This document shows, piece by piece, positions 5,460 to 5,505 of a stretch of 5,505 bases of DNA. Source of the stretch: an uncultured bacterium (GTDB lineage Bacteria; Cyanobacteriota; Vampirovibrionia; Gastranaerophilales; Gastranaerophilaceae); the NCBI GenBank assembly GCA_946183815.1, contig CAMHDG010000122.1, positions 1 through 5,505 on the forward strand. Reading direction: 5' to 3'. The notes under the pieces were generated by a model. It ran no database searches. It saw nothing but the letters and a program-made list of their open reading frames with translations, and was not told where the DNA came from. A program made the translations under genes and the position numbers. Position 1 is the stretch's first letter. Every line of letters begins with the position of its first letter.

Positions 5460-5505
5460 CTTTTAACGATTTATGTATTTACACCCGCTAAACAATAATT
5501 TACAG

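Larger units (their letters stand above)
5300..5503. mobile_element. Miniature element with 15-bp terminal inverted repeats
   Basis: GTAAATTATTGTTTA (5300-5314) and its exact reverse complement (5489-5503) bound 174 bp with no convincing ORF but several hairpins. This is the architecture of a non-autonomous MITE. The dinucleotide AG directly flanks both ends (5298-5299 and 5504-5505), which would fit a 2-bp target duplication. The nine bases on the left, AGCACAAAG, would also fit a 9-bp duplication whose right copy is cut off by the window end. A third reading places the ends at TA, as for Tc1/mariner-related elements, with 12-bp repeats inside. No transposase is present. It could instead be an immobile structured intergenic repeat. 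Confidence 0.55.

Noticed and set aside
5300..5505. CRISPR array at the right edge
   Set aside because: The repeats are inverted rather than regularly spaced direct repeats, and no cas gene is near.

Overview
The window is low in GC and gene-dense, and is mostly bacterial housekeeping DNA. The order efp-accB-accC occurs in several phyla. Together with an AT-rich genome, a PilZ-domain protein next to a long TPR protein, and short tandem and palindromic intergenic repeats, it suggests a non-photosynthetic relative of the Cyanobacteria (Melainabacteria/Vampirovibrionia, gut Gastranaerophilales type). This placement is an inference of roughly 40% confidence. A Clostridia-like or other low-GC lineage is not excluded.

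Left part (1-2520, + strand): elongation factor P is followed by the biotin carboxyl carrier protein (accB) and biotin carboxylase (accC) of acetyl-CoA carboxylase, which makes malonyl-CoA for fatty acid synthesis. All catalytic and modification residues I could check are present. A strong intrinsic-terminator hairpin sits between accB and accC, so accC expression probably depends on readthrough or on a weak local promoter.

Middle (2521-2698): a convergent intergenic region with a bidirectional terminator, a second small hairpin at the end of the neighbouring gene, and a 12-bp direct repeat. Right part (2699-5279, - strand): in transcription order, a PilZ-domain protein (predicted c-di-GMP receptor), a 527-residue TPR protein 21 bp downstream, then a small stand-alone ACT-domain protein of the UPF0237 type. 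A fourfold 9-bp tandem repeat and a possible promoter lie between the TPR and ACT genes.

Right edge (5280-5505): no gene. A stretch of about 204 bp is bounded by perfect 15-bp inverted repeats (5300-5314 and 5489-5503) and packed with hairpins, looking like a miniature inverted-repeat element. Its left end overlaps the likely promoter of the PilZ gene, which has no Shine-Dalgarno and may give a leaderless mRNA. I see no defence system, CRISPR array, phage gene or tRNA. The best candidates for something undescribed are the right-edge element with its promoter overlap, and the PilZ/TPR pair.
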